Source: Incurvaria masculella (taxonomy: Eukaryota; Arthropoda; Insecta; Lepidoptera; Incurvariidae). From it: 64,000 nt of DNA. The notes below the pieces were generated by a model. It was not told the DNA's origin. It did no database searches and saw nothing but the letters and a program-made list of their open reading frames with translations. The position numbers were made by a program, and so were the translations under genes. The stretch is from contig OX335650.1 of assembly GCA_946894095.1 (NCBI GenBank), forward strand, positions 2,480,001 to 2,544,000, in the 5' to 3' direction. Below, piece after piece: positions 47,463-61,028 of the stretch. Positions within the stretch are counted from its first letter, which is position 1. The number at the start of each line of letters is the position of its first letter.

Positions 47463-49859
47463 GTATTGTGACATTTCTGCTATTTTATGGGTACGAAGGT
47501 CTACTCAGGTATAGGTCCTATTAAAATCATAGTTTTAAAACATATATTTTCATTAGGGATGTATCATCAAAGGATTTATGGCAGCCTCGGATAAATTCGA
47601 TCAATGTTTTCATTTAGAATTTAATTACTTATTATTTTGTTTACCATGTAAATAATGGTCTTTCTCTAAGTAAATACGTACTGTTGCATTATACACAATG
47701 CCTTTACTGAAATCGTTCTGAAATTTAAAAATCTAAGGCCCTCGATCCAGGTTTTTACTTTTAACTATTAAGGCGAATTCACGGGTTACAAGCCATTTTA
47801 TAAAAATCTTTCTTGGGTTCCTTGACATGATTTATTCTGAGTTAGTTGTAGTGACTGAGTTAGTTGTAATTCCGTAATGAATTCCCAGTTTTAAACAGAC
47901 CTCGAAAACTTCATGACGTGAAGTTGGCGGTAATCCGGCGGCAGTGTGCACACATTTCAGCTGTTGAGGAGAGTTTTGAAACAAACCCATTAAAGCGGTG
48001 TTAAATTATTTGTTTCAAATCCATATCCATACTAATATTACAAATGCGAAACTAACTCTGTCTGTCTGTCTGTTACTTTTTCAAGCCTATACCGCTGAAC
48101 TACAAAATTGATGAATTTCTATACATTTTTTAACGAAAATCAAACTCGAAGGGAGTGAAATAGGGGACAAAGGTTTAAATGGGGAACTCATATAATATTC
48201 AGAAAATAATTCAGCCCGACATCAGTCCAAAACGACATTGACCTAAGCGGAACCGGACACCTCGGCTAGTAATTTATACACTAGAGTTAGCTGCATTTTT
48301 TAAATGCTTGATTTGAACATGCTGATACCAGCAAGGTCGTATCAGTCTTCACAATATCTTCAAATCAATAAGCACTTGACGAGTCCGCCTTGGCCTGTTG
48401 CTTAGCCAATATGGCGACTGGCTGACGATTTGTGATTTCCCTTACAAACTGTTAAACGAAATTACACGTCGATTCGAACTGATTGCGTAACCCGCTCGCC
48501 ATGGAAGTAGGTAAGTGGCGCCATCTGTTGACCAATGCCAGTCCGTGGGCAAATGCTTTTCGCGCTTCGGTTCAGTAGTTGCGTTATGTGTTCGTAGATG
48601 GCACGCTCATAACACGCGTATTTTATCGCTTATTAATCGGACATTGTTTCTTCTAAAGCACTCATGGTGGTCGTTTCCACGAATGTGCCTCACTTCGTTA
48701 AAGCTCATGAGGTCTCCCATTGCCACCGGCTCGGCGAGTCACGGCCGCCATATTAAATCATACGGGCCACATGCGCGCGACACGGCGGCTGATTTATAAA
48801 CGGCAAATGTGCAAATTTGTTATGTTTCAATTTTGCCGGTGCAACTGCAGCTCTGTTTGAATTTCATTCGGTTTAGGTGATTAATGTTAATTAGTGTACA
48901 GCTGTAAGTGGTGCCAATTGACGTGGTGCATATTGAATGAATCCATCATGGCTTGCGGCTCTGCGTAATGGATTGGATGCGTGCGAAATTGGGGCGATCG
49001 CGCTGCGAAATAATCTACCGGTGTTTGAGTGATTTTAGTTGTTTTTTTTATTATATGAGGACAACAAAACACATATAGATAAAGAAACAAATGTTTTCTT
49101 CAATGTGTATCAACATAATAAAAGTACAACTATCTACATGCAACGACAGTTACCACAGAGTAAGAAAAAATAGAGCTCATGCCTAAAATCTGTAAGTACC
49201 TACCTTAAAACTAAAATTATGCAAGAGGTATGACATCGTTATATGCACACTTACTTAAAATACTTAAGTAACACTTAAATACTTAAATAACATAAGTTTT
49301 AACATCTCAGAAACGTACAAATACATAGATCAAATAAAGAAAGTAATTTAAAATTATACGTTTATCAAAGAACAATTAAGAAATTAGAATTATCACTAGA
49401 AATTTATAACCTGATGAGAAAAGAGAAAAATAATTTGATAGCCGCACAATATGAATAATTTTGAAATTATGTTGGCTGCATTTAAAAATATCTATATCGC
49501 CAAATTTATCATTGGATGGCTTAAATATCCGAGAGAAAGGCTTTCTTTTACCAGCGTTCGTACACGTACGCGGAAAAAGAAGTGTATGTTCGAGTTAATC
49601 TCTTTACATATAACATTCCGGTGTGTATGCGTTTTTAATTCTCCTCCCCCTTAATGCACTGATGGTAGTAAGTTCGCTTGCGAATTCGGAACGCGCAAAA
49701 TCTAATGTTCGTTTCGCTAAATGGCATTCTGGATGGTCTTACGTGCTGTTACGTATTCTTACGTGTCATTCAAACTCGAGAACATAAGGAGTTAGTGAAT
49801 TCGTAAGCGAATTGGCTGGCCGGCGCCAAGTGGCTACGCTCCCGCTATACGAACGAGTA
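47463..49859. other. Non-coding DNA
   Basis: Contains a stretch TCCATACTAATATTACAAATG … CTGTCTGTCTGTCTGTTACTTTTTCA (about 48028-48080), a start typical of dispersed insect repeats. The frame at 48515-48799 is GC-richer but shows no domain. Confidence 0.5.
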
Positions 49860-50106
49860 CTGGGGGTCCATTCAGAGCAAGAGTGAGTTCGAGTTCGGGA
49901 GTGAGTTAACCTGAAAATAGCTAGGAAATATATGATTATTTAAATAACGGAACCGTTATTTATACTTCCAACGTATTTACGGGACAGACCAGATTTTTTC
50001 CTAACTGTAACGATGTTCAAGAAGTGTGGAAACATTAACTATTTAAAAAAGTGAGTTGATATTTAGTGACGAATTCGAACTCACTCTTGCTCTGAATGGA
50101 CCCCCT
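49860..50106. mobile_element. Small inverted-repeat MITE, 247 bp
   Basis: GGGGGTCCATTCAGAGCAAG … and its reverse complement at 50070-50106 form about 37-bp inverted ends around an AT-rich centre. No coding capacity. Confidence 0.8.
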
Positions 50107-50204
50107 GGTCGTGTATCCCGTCCTTTTTTTACTCGATTTTAGTGGGTCTCCTCGATGTTTTAGCTATAGTCAAACTGACTATAACTGACAAATTCTTATC
50201 AATT

Positions 50205-50955
50205 TGAGTTTTTCAACAGGCGTATTTCCGCATCCATTCAAAAAATCTTTCATGTGTCCAATTTATAAGAACGGAGAGAAAACAGTTATTTCAATTATAG
50301 GCCGATATCTCTGTTTCCGGTTATGTCTAAAATTTTTGAGAATATCGTTTAAAGTGGACTCACAAACTACTTAGCAAAGCACAAGTTAATTTCAAAAAAT
50401 CAATATGGGTTTCGTAATATTAGCACAGATGATGCCGTTGGCGACTTGACTGATCATATTTCAAGAAAATTGGACGAAGGAGAGAGATATAACGGACTGT
50501 TTCTTGACCTAGCTAAAGCGTTTCACGCGGTATCGCTAACTATATTACAAAAAAAAAATAAAGGCAATATGGCATAAGAGGACTACCACAGCTACCTCCT
50601 GGACAGAAGGCAATGTGTGAAAGGTGATGTCGGCTGGATATAAACCTACTCACCTTAAATGTGCAAAAAAACTAAATATATTGCTTACAGTATTAACAGT
50701 TCTACGTCACCTCGAGAACATTATAGTCTCCACCTACATGCTAATTGCCAAGGGTACACAACTAGTGACCTCTATGTACGCAATTTCCAGGAGATAAAAC
50801 GAGTTAAAATATAAAATATTTGGTGCTTGTGCTCGATGAAAATCTATGCTGGAACAAAAAAATTGTGGCGCTAGCTTGTAAAACGCGGAAATTAATATAT
50901 GTGTTTAAGCGACTACGGAACATAACTAACAAAAACCTTCTGCGCACAGTCGTAT
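50205..50955 (+). pseudogene. Decayed Jockey/CR1-like LINE reverse transcriptase
   Basis: Broken frames give GVFPHPFK, MCPIYKNGEK, PISLFPVMSKIFENIV, NQYGFRN and FLDLAKAF, the fingers/palm of a non-LTR reverse transcriptase. Next come DRRQCVKGD, TKYIAYSI, VLDENLCWNK and TRKLIYVFKRLRN of the thumb. The catalytic YADD region is missing between them, consistent with an internal deletion, and several stops are present. Dead copy, 5'-truncated. Confidence 0.8.
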
Positions 50956-51589
50956 TCAGAGTTTAACACGGGATTATCACCGGACTAACCCAGCAAATAC
51001 GACTTACTACGGGCATAGTCCGCGCAGTGAGTCCGCCCACTGAATACTGCTACACGATTAGCGTTGCGTTCCGCAGACGGAAAATGTTTCGAAGCGTGCC
51101 TTGCGTAGCGGCACTAGCGGCGCAACGCCGCGAACTCGCATTCGAACCTCGGCCGTTGCAGCCCGAAATGCGAGGCGTGGGCTGTCGCGAGAATTTAAAA
51201 TTGGAATCGCTCGTGAATATTTGATGAGCCGCGGTAAAGGCTCCCGTGGGAACGGCGCCGACCGCGCTCGCAGCGCGCCGCGCGTACGTACGTACGTATA
51301 CGTACGGGACAATACGTGCAATCATTTTGCGTAAATTCCCTCGGTGCGCCCGTCCGAACTGACGGATCTTGGAGAGCTGAGGGATCGAGGGGAAAGCCTT
51401 ACACATTTTATCTTTCGTCGACTACCATTCTACTCAAAATGTGATAATCTTTCCTTTCGCTATTGTTTTGAAAGACGCCCATGGGCTCTCGAACTTTCTG
51501 GAGGCTGCCGAAAACCATGCCGGCTGGTATTCTTGCCTTGCGATTCGATAAGCTGAGTGAAGCATCTCTGAGCGCGCTTGGATTGTAGA
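50956..51589. other. Non-coding DNA, GC-rich centre
   Basis: A CG-rich block at about 51090-51310 includes (GTAC)n-like CGTACGTACGTACG. Overlapping frames on both strands come from base composition. No gene seen. Confidence 0.5.
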
Positions 51590-51910
51590 TGGGTGACCGT
51601 TTTCAACCGCGAGGCTGGCCGTGGTTCGGATTCAATGTAAAACCGTAGGTTTCCCCTTCCTTACTTACTAGGTGGTAGGGTAGATCCCGCCCGGGTTGGT
51701 ACCATCACATTGAATGAACGATGGTCGAAGCGGCAATGAAAATTGTCCGTGTTTTCCATCCAGTTCAATGTAGCCGAGAAATATAAGAAAGGTCCTGGCA
51801 GTGCACCTAGTTCCCATGTTGTGTGTTAGGCTAATTCTGACAGTTAGTTTGGTATTAGCCATCGACGTGCAGTTACATAAAAATGCCACTAGTATGGGTT
51901 TTAGTGTTAG
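51590..51910 (+). mobile_element. tRNA-derived SINE, plus orientation
   Basis: Same family as 24236-24610: GGTTCGGATTCAATG, TACTAGGTGGTAGGG, GGTTGGTACCATCAC, GTCGAAGCGGCAATG, GTTTTCCATCCAGTTC and AGGTCCTGGCAGTGCACC in order. Confidence 0.75.
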
Positions 51911-52178
51911 GGTTAGGTACGGTCTTTGAAAATCCAAGAGTGGCCCTGCGCCTAATAACCTAAGATTTAACCTAACCTAACCTAAGATATGCTAAATTTT
52001 GGTTCTAGATAATTTATGAAGTTTTAATTCAAACCAATTTAGGTCCAAGATTTACACGCAAGGTCCAAGATATGCGCAGTGTCTTGTGTCTTCCTGTATG
52101 CTTTGTGCAGTAGAGGATAGGGGTCTGCTGTTGACCTGTCGCGAATGTAGAAGATCTACCTAAAATAAATATAAAAAC

Positions 52179-52440
52179 CGGCCAAGTGCGAGTCGGACTA
52201 GCACACAAAGGGTTCCGTACGATCGTAAAAGATTTAATACAAAACTAGCACACAAAGGGTTCCGTACGATCGTAAAATATTTTTAAAAACAATCACGTTT
52301 TTTTGTATGGGAGCCCCGTTTAATTTTAATTATTTTTTAATCTTATCTATTTGTTGTTAGAGCGGCAAAATAAATACACACTCTGTTAGGGGGGTAGTTT
52401 TTAGGGTTCCGTTGGCACCCGTTGGGTACGGAACCTTAAA
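52179..52440 (+). repeat. Dispersed GGTTCCGTACC repeat
   Basis: GGCCAAGTGCGAGTCGGACT … GGTACGGAACCTTAAAA, with a partial internal duplication of the CACACAAAGGGTTCCG segment. Confidence 0.8.
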
Positions 52441-54160
52441 AACTACAAAATCTAGCTCAACACAATACGCAATACAAATTGTGTTTTAAAAAACGGGCAT
52501 CCTCAAGAAAGACACGGAATGAAGTCGTGATAAGAATGTGTGGACCTCTGCTTTCATATTTATTTCAGGAAGATTAAATTTTGGCTCAAAATGTCATCCT
52601 CACGTGTCGTGACGTGCCTTTCCTTACAAGTTCACTATGAATCACCAAGCCGTGTTGCTCCCGCGAGCTTCCGTTCCTTCGAATAGCCTGAGAGAAGGCT
52701 TACATATAAGTGCGGTGTTAGCCATCTATTTCCAGTTTGTCCACGTTTTGACATTTCGACGTTTAATCCAAAAAAATCTTCCTCTGCATTAAATCATGGA
52801 TGTCTAATTTCCGTGAAAAAATATGAGCAATAACGTAAAACTTTCATTACGCTCGCTTAGGGACTAATATATGCTATATTCTGTGCCGATATTTTGACTA
52901 TCGCCCCGAAGGCTTCGTAGTGATGGTGCAGATTTTAAATCCTTTTGAAACCAATAGTAACAGATACAGAGAATTGTATTTAATTGTTAATGTTTGACGA
53001 TTCCAAGTGTTCCCTGCGTCCCAAAGGAGGATGAATAAATACAAATACAAATACCTCATTAATTCAGGATTGCGGTGTGTTGGGTGATTGTGATATAAGC
53101 CATTCAGGTCTGATAAAAAAACAGTAAATTGTTTATTTTTGCTTTCGAAAAACTCATAGAACAGAGGTTATTACCTTCATGCCGCTTCCCCGAGGGGTCG
53201 GCGAAAATTAAAATAAAAGCTATTCACACTTAAGTATTGCTCACCTGAATGCTACCTACACACAAATCATGCATACACATAAAAATAACATATATTATTC
53301 TTAGTATTATTAATGTTGAGAATGTGTAGCGTGTAACCAAACGTGTTATTTTAGGATATCTCCTACAATACAAACTCAGTTTAGTTTAGGAGATAACATA
53401 TATTATGTAAAACCTTGTACTTTGTAATAATAAAAAATAATAATATTAAAATAATAATAATTAAATGTTACGTCTAGAATACGTGGTTTGAAAATACTTC
53501 CTCTGCTCCCCGCAGCGCAGTACATAGAGGGTGCTCGATGACGTAAAACTACGACGCCGGCTCCGGGCCCTCGCCGCCACAATTCATATCGCTCAACGTT
53601 CGCAGATATTTTCACGGCGAATTAGAACGCAAGGGGCCCAAAGCGCGCGTGTAATATCGCCAGTTTGGGCCACTGAGGCCCTTCAACCTTTTTACTTTTG
53701 GTTGGCGGGAGATTTCCGAAGCGTGCGCGCGAATGTCATATATCACGAAGTATTTGTGACGACTCGACGAATGGCCTTCGAAAACGTTGCGGCATTACGG
53801 ACCGCAGAGTCGAGGAGATTGATATTTTCTATGGTTTCTATGGTTACGCCTTTACCATGGCATCATTTATTTGAGGTTGCAGAATAAGCTTGGGTAGCTC
53901 ATCAAAAATAGCACTGATGCTAATTCCCAACAAGAAACATTGTATGGGCGAACAGGTTCAGTATCGCGTAAGGCAGGGTTTCTTAACCTAGGGTCCATGG
54001 ACCCCATCAGCGCTGGGGGTCCGTGCGAGTGCTAAGGGTCCATGTTTGATATGATGAAAGTAAATACTGCACTCGATTCATTTAAAAATATAACGCATCT
54101 GGATCTTTCTGTGGTAATAAATATTCCCTTCAAGTGAATATAGTAATATAGTATACTAAA
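52441..54160. other. Non-coding DNA
   Basis: AT-rich with a GC-rich island at about 53500-53830. The frame at 53531-53887 has no recognisable domain. GGGTCCATGGACCCC near 53990 is a short palindrome. Confidence 0.5.
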
Positions 54161-54453
54161 AACCGGCGCCAAGTGCGAGTCGGACTTGTACACGAAGGGT
54201 TCCGTACCACCGTGAAATACTTTACATAAAAAACACGTTTTTTGTATGAATAATTAAAAAATATATTAAAATGAAATGGGGGGGCTTTACCTATTTGTTG
54301 TTATAGCGGTAAAATAAATACACACTTTGTGAAAATTTCAGCTGCCTACCTATTACGGTTCATAAGGTACAGACCTGTGACAGACGGACGGACGGACAGC
54401 AGATGATTAATAATAGGGTTCCGTTGTCACCCTTTGGGTACTGTACCCTAAAA
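54161..54453 (+). repeat. Dispersed GGTTCCGTACC repeat
   Basis: GCCAAGTGCGAGTCGGACTT … TTTGGGTACTGTACCCTAAAA. A short ACGG run is at about 54380-54398. Confidence 0.8.
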
Positions 54454-54798
54454 ATGAATACCCGATGGTAAAAAAATACATTTCTACTACGAGCTAAAGT
54501 GAGTAGGGTCTAGCTAGAGAGTCTAACTAAAGTATTTATTGGCATAGTTGGAGCAAAAAATATTTCCAATAATATCAAACTCATACAATACTTATATTTA
54601 TTTCTAACCAATATAAAGCGTATGGTGAAAATATACCGAATAGGCGATGTGAACGGACCCAAACTATTTTTCACATGCTCTGTGTCGGTGAAAATAATAT
54701 ATTGTCTATGTGTGAGGATTCCGTCAAATGTAAATTAGTAAATTTAAATTGATCAGTACAGCAAAAAATTTTTTTTTTCTTTTTTGATTGTGGCTTCC

Positions 54799-55004
54799 TT
54801 TAAAGATACTTTTGAGGTTACCGCGGTCGTTAGACATGTTTGAAAAATGTTACGGCTTTTCACGCGGCAGGTAGAGATATTCTCCGGCGTTTCGAGCTAA
54901 TCATTCAGCCCGTTGTCAAGGAGGCATCCGCCGCGCTCGTGCGCAGCAGACGACTGCTGCGCACGAGCGCAAAAGCGTGAAAAGCCGTAACATGTTTCAA
55001 ACAC
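54799..55004. mobile_element. Foldback element, second copy
   Basis: GATACTTTTGAGGTTACCGC start with inverted CATGTTTGAAAAATGTTACG arms, as at 23554-23741. TCCTTTAAAGA is found on both sides, an apparent 11-bp duplication. The centre carries GCGCACGAGCGC-like palindromic sequence not in the other copy. Confidence 0.75.
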
Positions 55005-55038
55005 TCCTTTAAAGAGTTTATAAGCGTTTCGGGTCACC

Positions 55039-55580
55039 TTAAGGCGGCCCAACCCGGCGGGCCTAACTCATTCGCGGGCACGATACAAAACCGTGCTGTT
55101 GCGCTCTGGGACCTTCTCTGTTTCAAAGAATAAGACAGGCTCCGTGATGAGGAAGATGCAACATGTCCACAAAAAAGACAATGTGCATAGTGTATGATTT
55201 GGTAACATTTACGAAAATTTTAATTTCAAAACGACTTATAGCTAAAAGTAAACCACGACCGCTGTAGTCAAAAATCTAACAAAAACCAAATAGATCATAA
55301 ATCTTGATTAAATAAGCTATGTCTGATGACTAATCTTTTTACGATGTTCTTACTTTATCATTGCGTAATCCACCTCCAAAGTTATTGTATAAAACGCGCG
55401 AAAAATTCGAACTTTCGGACCTTATAACTTGGAAACCAAACACAATTTTACAGTGCCAACGGTCATCAGACATCTAGTTCGATCGAATAAAGCTATTTTG
55501 AGCAAAATTTTGGATCTCTGACAAGAAATATGGGCGTGATCTTCTTTCCCCTTTTGTATGGGGAGATGAGCGGGTTGGGC
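55039..55580 (+). mobile_element. TTAA-flanked MITE, right end lost
   Basis: TTAAGGCGGCCCAACCCGGC at the left. The right end stops at GCGGGTTGGGC without the final CACCTTAA. Confidence 0.85.
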
Positions 55581-55805
55581 TTAGAAAGAGACCCATAATT
55601 CGCCATTCACCAAAAATACATTCCTCCTCGTCGGACGCTGGGCATTTCAAGGGTCGAAGACCAAAGTGTGGAGCTTATCGTTCCGTGAACTTTGTAACTA
55701 CCATCGATGGTACGTCGAGTCGCTGGTCACTACACTAGAAACGGTATAACAATTTTTCGGTTCTCCATCCAGTTCAATGTAACCGTGCTCAAAAAGTTAA
55801 AGTTC

Positions 55806-56056
55806 TGTAGGCGTATTCTTGGAATTCCGTGGTCAGTAATCAGGAATGTTTCAGTCGAGTAAACCGCGTTTATAGCGGTTGTCAGAGTGATTTTCTCGAC
55901 AGAAAACCTTGAATAATTGAAAAACACGGAAACCTTCCTCTCTCTCTCGGTAACCTTTCCGTCGTGAAAATCGCTTTGACAACCACTATAAAAGCGGTTT
56001 TCTCGACTGAAATATGCTTGATTACTGAGCACGAAATTTCAAGAATTGGCCTACTG
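55806..56056. repeat. Foldback element, diverged copy
   Basis: GTAGGCGTATTCTTGGAATTC … and inverse, with AAACCGC/GCGGTT inner arms and a TC-rich loop. Related to 3056-3259. Confidence 0.65.
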
Positions 56057-56729
56057 GCATAATAATATGTGATATTAGCTATCAATCCTATCATTAAACA
56101 TATCGAGCCTTTCTTTAATGTTCTCTTCATATGTCCATATAGAGAAAAAAATACTATAAATATTGCTGAACTTTTACTTTACATGAGAGTAAAAAGAAAG
56201 GCTACTCATCAAATTTGAGCACAAAGACAAAAATTATGTACTTAAATGAAAGCATCGTAATAAGATATAACTTAAACTAGAATTTTATCAGATTTACCTG
56301 GGAAATATAGAATGTATTTTTTTAATTTATTTATTGGGATGTAAAATATATTTGTGGACAATGTAATTGTCAAAAGCCAAAAACGTGTTTTCATAATATT
56401 ACAAATAAATATTACAATTCTGACAAAGGCACGATTCGTAGAAATTTCGGGATTTGGTATTTTTACTATAGTTGGATGTCGTGAAAATAGTGAAATAAAC
56501 GAAACGTGTTCTAGGATTTTATTGAATGCAGAGAATTTCTGCGAAATTATATATGTGAATAAGTAAGACATTAAAAATCAAATTAAAATCTATATCATCA
56601 AAGCATATTAGATGTATTGGCAACTACCTAACTTATTTTATACTATAGGGTTGCGGCACTTGAAAATATTACAACTGATCACACTGAATATCGTAAGAGG
56701 AGAGCTTGGGATTTGTCATTCACGATTCA

Positions 56730-56900
56730 TATTTCACGTACAACTATTACCGGGATAATCCATTGTTTTCCACCCAGTTCAATGTAGCCGAATATAAGGA
56801 AGGGCCTGGCATGGCACCTACTTTCGATGTGATGTGTTGGACTAATATCATAACAGTAGGTGTAGTAGAAGACAGCCATGTCCAGTTGCATAAAAAAAAG
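56730..56900 (-). mobile_element. tRNA-derived SINE fragment
   Basis: CATTGTTTTCCACCCAGTTCAATGTAGCCG … AAGGAAGGGCCTGG … CATGGCACCTA on the plus strand, a partial or rearranged member of the family. Confidence 0.55.
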
Positions 56901-58769
56901 GAGTATAGGTGGGTATTTCACCCAATTTAGGGCAATGAAAATCGTGCACGATCGCATCGTTCCAACCATGGAGGATAGAGGTAGAGAGGAGATGGTCTAA
57001 GCAAACTGGGTCTGTGTCCACCAAGTGGGTCTCTACGTCACAGCCCACGTGATAATAATGCGTGGCTTCGCGTCATTCGCGACATGGCGCTGGCGGTGTT
57101 AGGTTGTGGGACAATATTATGGTCTGCGGGGCAATTTTCGGCGAACAGTCGATTACACGATGAGATTTTGTGTAAAATGTTGCAAACATTACACAGGACA
57201 AATAATCTAAAGTTTGTAGGTGGAATTACGTTTTATTTGTCAGTAAACACCTCATATTTTATAATTTGAGTCAATATTCGAGCATTATATCGATGTATCG
57301 CTCTTGCTATGTGCCGATAGATGGCGCTCAATCATTTTCGTTTTACGGTAAGAAATGTTGATCTCATGATGCAAATTTTAATGACATTTTTAAATTAAAA
57401 TTATTTGAATCCGCGCGAAGGCATAGATATAAATTTCTAAGGTTTTTTTATAGAAAAAACACTTGGTAACATTTAAAAGGCGCCATCTAGTTGTAGTCTT
57501 GTAACCACTAAGAATAGCTCTCGGAATAGCTGCTACAAGAATATCGATTCTTCCGGTAGATGGATTTCGCAAAAATGGGCGGTACCATGAAGCGATTTTC
57601 CCCCCGCTTCCCCGCACAGTGTCACGCTGCGATCCTTAGTAATATGAGTTAAAAACATCTCCTCTCTCCCTCTATCCTCCGTGGTTCCAACCGAGAGAGA
57701 TCTCAAGGTAAAGGGCGTTTGTAGAAAAATTGAATTGGTATTTCCAGCCAGACGGTTAGGTAGAATCAGAGATAGCGAGCGCGGAGGGGCGAGGGGGGGG
57801 AGGGTAATCCTGCGCGCCGTCCAATAAAGGAAGACAATTGGCCGGGTCGGCGGCGGCGCCTGGGGACGCGTGCGTCGCGACGCCGGCGCCGCCGCCGGGA
57901 CGCCGACGCCGCCGTCGTGCATCCACTCCACCCCCGACGCCTGCAATTTTATTTATGAACAATGCGCAGGTCTGCAACCTGCGAGCTTCGTCGACGGTGG
58001 GAATTAAGGTCGATCTTCTAGAAAATGAATTTGACGTAAAAAAGGATTTAATTTCGACTAGTAAAGGGTAGCTTGTTAAAACCGAGATTAATGGAGTGAC
58101 TAAGTAGTGCTTCCCGCTCCAGTGCAATTTTTAAAGGTGTATTATATGCTGACTTACGGTACAAAACGCTATTTTATCCGGAGATAACCCATGCTAACTC
58201 TGAATATGAATCCATATAGGTAATGCACACCCGCCAATTGTAGCGAGTTTTACTGATGTATATACTTGATACTTGTTGTTCTTCTGAGTTTTCCTTTCCT
58301 AAACCAATTTAGAAAGACGCTAAGCGAGAGAATATGATGACGAAACCGAAGACATAAATAAACTACGAACATCTTTTTCTTAATGTGAATAACACAATAA
58401 AAAAAATTACTCGGTATTGCACATCTTAGCTTACAACCCACATTACGAAACGTGAGTAGTTAACATAAAACCGAGCATAAAACTCAGGTTGAAGGCTTCA
58501 GTTCACCTCCAAAAGGTCGCGAGCTTGAGTGATGTTTGTGGTGATTAACACAATACAACAGTTAACTCACAATACACATGTTAGCTCATTACCTATATTA
58601 AGAAACGCGATTAATTAGCTTTTATGTTAACTTCTAAAGGCTTCAGTCCAAGAGGTCGCAAGTTTGAGTGAAGCCATCGAACTCGCTGCGACTGTTCCCG
58701 CGCTCGGGTGACGTTTTTATCCTTCGTGCTACCTACGAGCGGGGCCTCGTCAGTACGTCAAACATTCAG
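56901..58769. other. Non-coding DNA
   Basis: Includes a GC-rich block at about 57770-57960 whose frames on both strands are Ala/Arg/Pro-rich and not credible genes. The segments GATAGATGGCGCTC (57312) and GGCGCCATCTAG (57479) are short inverted matches. Confidence 0.5.
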
Positions 58770-59600
58770 AACGACAAAAATGTTTATTTTTGAAATAACA
58801 TTGCAGAACATCAAAGAATCAGATCGTCGAATTTGGTCATTCTGATTTTCCATGTTCTGAATAAACATTATAAAATGTAATTCAGCTCCCTTGCAGAACG
58901 TCAAAAATATTTGAATGTTCGGTTTGGATTATAACATCAAATAAAACACCATTTGGAAATTCATTGCAGAACGTCAAAAATATGGCTTCGTTAAACTATA
59001 TTGCGCCCTGGAGCGTTAGTCTTAGCCCCGGTTGCACGAAGAAACGGCTGAGTTAATCAATGTTCAAACACGTCACTTTTTAGTGAACTGCGTAGAGTTC
59101 CTTCGATACTGTACACACAAAGTGACGTGTTTGATCGTACGTTGACGTTGATTTTGATTTTTTGTCCTTTCGTGCACTCGGCCCTTAAAGCGCACATTCA
59201 TTAGCAGTGGCAGCGTGACAGGTTGCTGCTTCAACGTAATTCAAGCTTTATGTACATTGGACCACAGCGCTTTGTCGAGCACAGCTTTGCATTTTTGACG
59301 TTCTGCAAGGATTTCTAGAAAACGAAAATGAAAGCGTAATCTGATGTGAATAGGAATTTTGACGTTCTGAATGACGGGGGTTTATCAACGTTTTAATGTT
59401 TGTTTGCAGAACGTCAAAAATCTGATTGAATATAATTTTATTTTGTTCGTTTTGCAATGATTTATGTACCTTTTAAAAATGCTTGATTGCAGAACCCCAA
59501 AAATCAGAACGACAAAAAAATTGACTATCTGACTTTTGTCGGTCTGCAAGCTATTTAAAAAAAATAGATTTTTGTCGTTTTGATTTTTTTACGTTCTGAA
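58770..59600. repeat. GCAGAACGTCAAAAAT motif cluster
   Basis: About six direct copies (near 58770, 58803, 58893, 58971, 59405, 59490) and several inverted ones (near 59295, 59350, 59535, 59590) of a 14-16 bp motif are spread over 800 bp. A Harbinger-type MITE is inserted in the middle. Confidence 0.75.
59025..59184 (-). mobile_element. Harbinger-type MITE, second copy
   Basis: GCCCCGGTTGCACGAAG … CGTGCACTCGGCCC flanked by TTA/TTA (59022-59024, 59185-59187). Inverted relative to the copy inside the Polinton. Confidence 0.8.
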
Positions 59601-60139
59601 GGCGACTCCTACGAGCGTCAACTGCTGCATTTGAGCAACGTTACCCACACAAAGAAATTCAATTTTTCATTCGCAGCACGCTCTAGAAGAGAAGTTGCAC
59701 ACACAGCACTGTTAACGTGGCTTTCGACAACGTAAAGCGCCGACGCACCAAAATTACGCCCCTACAGAACCGTCTCCCGGCGTCCTTCGACAGGGATATT
59801 TCGCTCGGCGAGGCACGCCGGGAGGCGGCCAGGCCGCCGCGTCACCGCGAATGAATATTATTACGCGGCTGCCTAACCTAACCCGTCTGAATATTAAATT
59901 AAGATGTAGCCGGGGTTCACGCTTCTCTGGCGCGGCACAGACTGCACATTTCTGCGCACAAGACAGCAGGCAACCCTCAAAAAATATTTTAGTGTATGAA
60001 TCCAACTCGCCATGTCTGGCGTCTGCACATTATTTTTTATGAAGAATCGGTATAGATGGCGGTGCCGAGAGATCATGGGTACTCGGAATAGCCAAATCCA
60101 ACTCACACTGCGAAACCACGCTCAGCGAGGCACCATTTT

Positions 60140-60540
60140 TTTATGCGACCTGACATGGATGGCTATAACACACAACTACCGTTATGATATTAGCCCAATA
60201 CACCACATTCCCGAAGGAATTAGGTGCCACGCCAGGACCTTCCCTTTATGATCACGGCTACATTGAACTGGATGGAAAACACGGACAATTTTTCGTTGCC
60301 GCTTCGACCATCTTTTCATCCAATGCGATGGTACCAACCTGGGCGGGCTTAAGCTCTACCACCTAGTAGGGGAAGGGGACCTACAGCTTTACATGGATTC
60401 CGAACCATGACGCAGCTCGCATTCGTGACGAAATGCACTTATCGAACTCGGAAAGAGAAAGACAGTGGTGCATGTCGAAATTGAACCCATGCCTCTGGTA
60501 CGCTAGGCCAGTCCCTTCGCTACTAGGCTTCGAGCCGTTT
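60140..60540 (-). mobile_element. tRNA-derived SINE, most complete copy
   Basis: The minus strand reads a tRNA-like head (CCTAGTAGCGAAGGGACTGG … GGCATGGGTTCAAT) near 60535-60465. The body with GGAATCCATGTAAAGCTG, CTACTAGGTGGTAGAG, GGTTGGTACCATCGCATTGG, GAAGCGGCAACG and AGGTCCTGGCGTGGCACC follows. It serves as reference for the family here. Confidence 0.75.
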
Positions 60541-61028
60541 AAAACCATACAGATCTATCAAGCTTCTTTTAATTACGTTAGAAGATTACCAGATTAAAGA
60601 AGATCCTCATCGGCAGACATTTTTGTACACCGGTACGGCCATATAAATAGGATGTGCTGCGCGCGCATGCTAGTTCTGTGGGTACGGAAAAGACGGAACG
60701 AAACTTGAAACGAATATTGAGAAAGTTCTCAAAAGCACAATGTCAACTAGAAAAAGATGCTCTGATTCTCTGCAGTGAGAGTGTCGGATAAAGGTTGGAT
60801 GGACAGGAATGAGGGATGCAAGTTCCACAGAGCAACGTCCATTGCAGAACCTGCAGCACAGACTGAGCAAATTGTCTGTGGCCCAGGGACTCCAGGCTTT
60901 CGGCGAATTTCAAGTGGATCGGCGAAGTTCCGAGTTAAAATAAGGCAACAGGTACTAGCATCCCATATATGAATCAAGTATGTATTATATCACCGACCTA
61001 AACTGCGATTTTAAAAGAAGTAGTAGCA

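Noticed and set aside
57533..58127. GC-rich overlapping frames with Ala/Arg/Pro runs
   Set aside because: Open on both strands because of base composition; no domain or start context.
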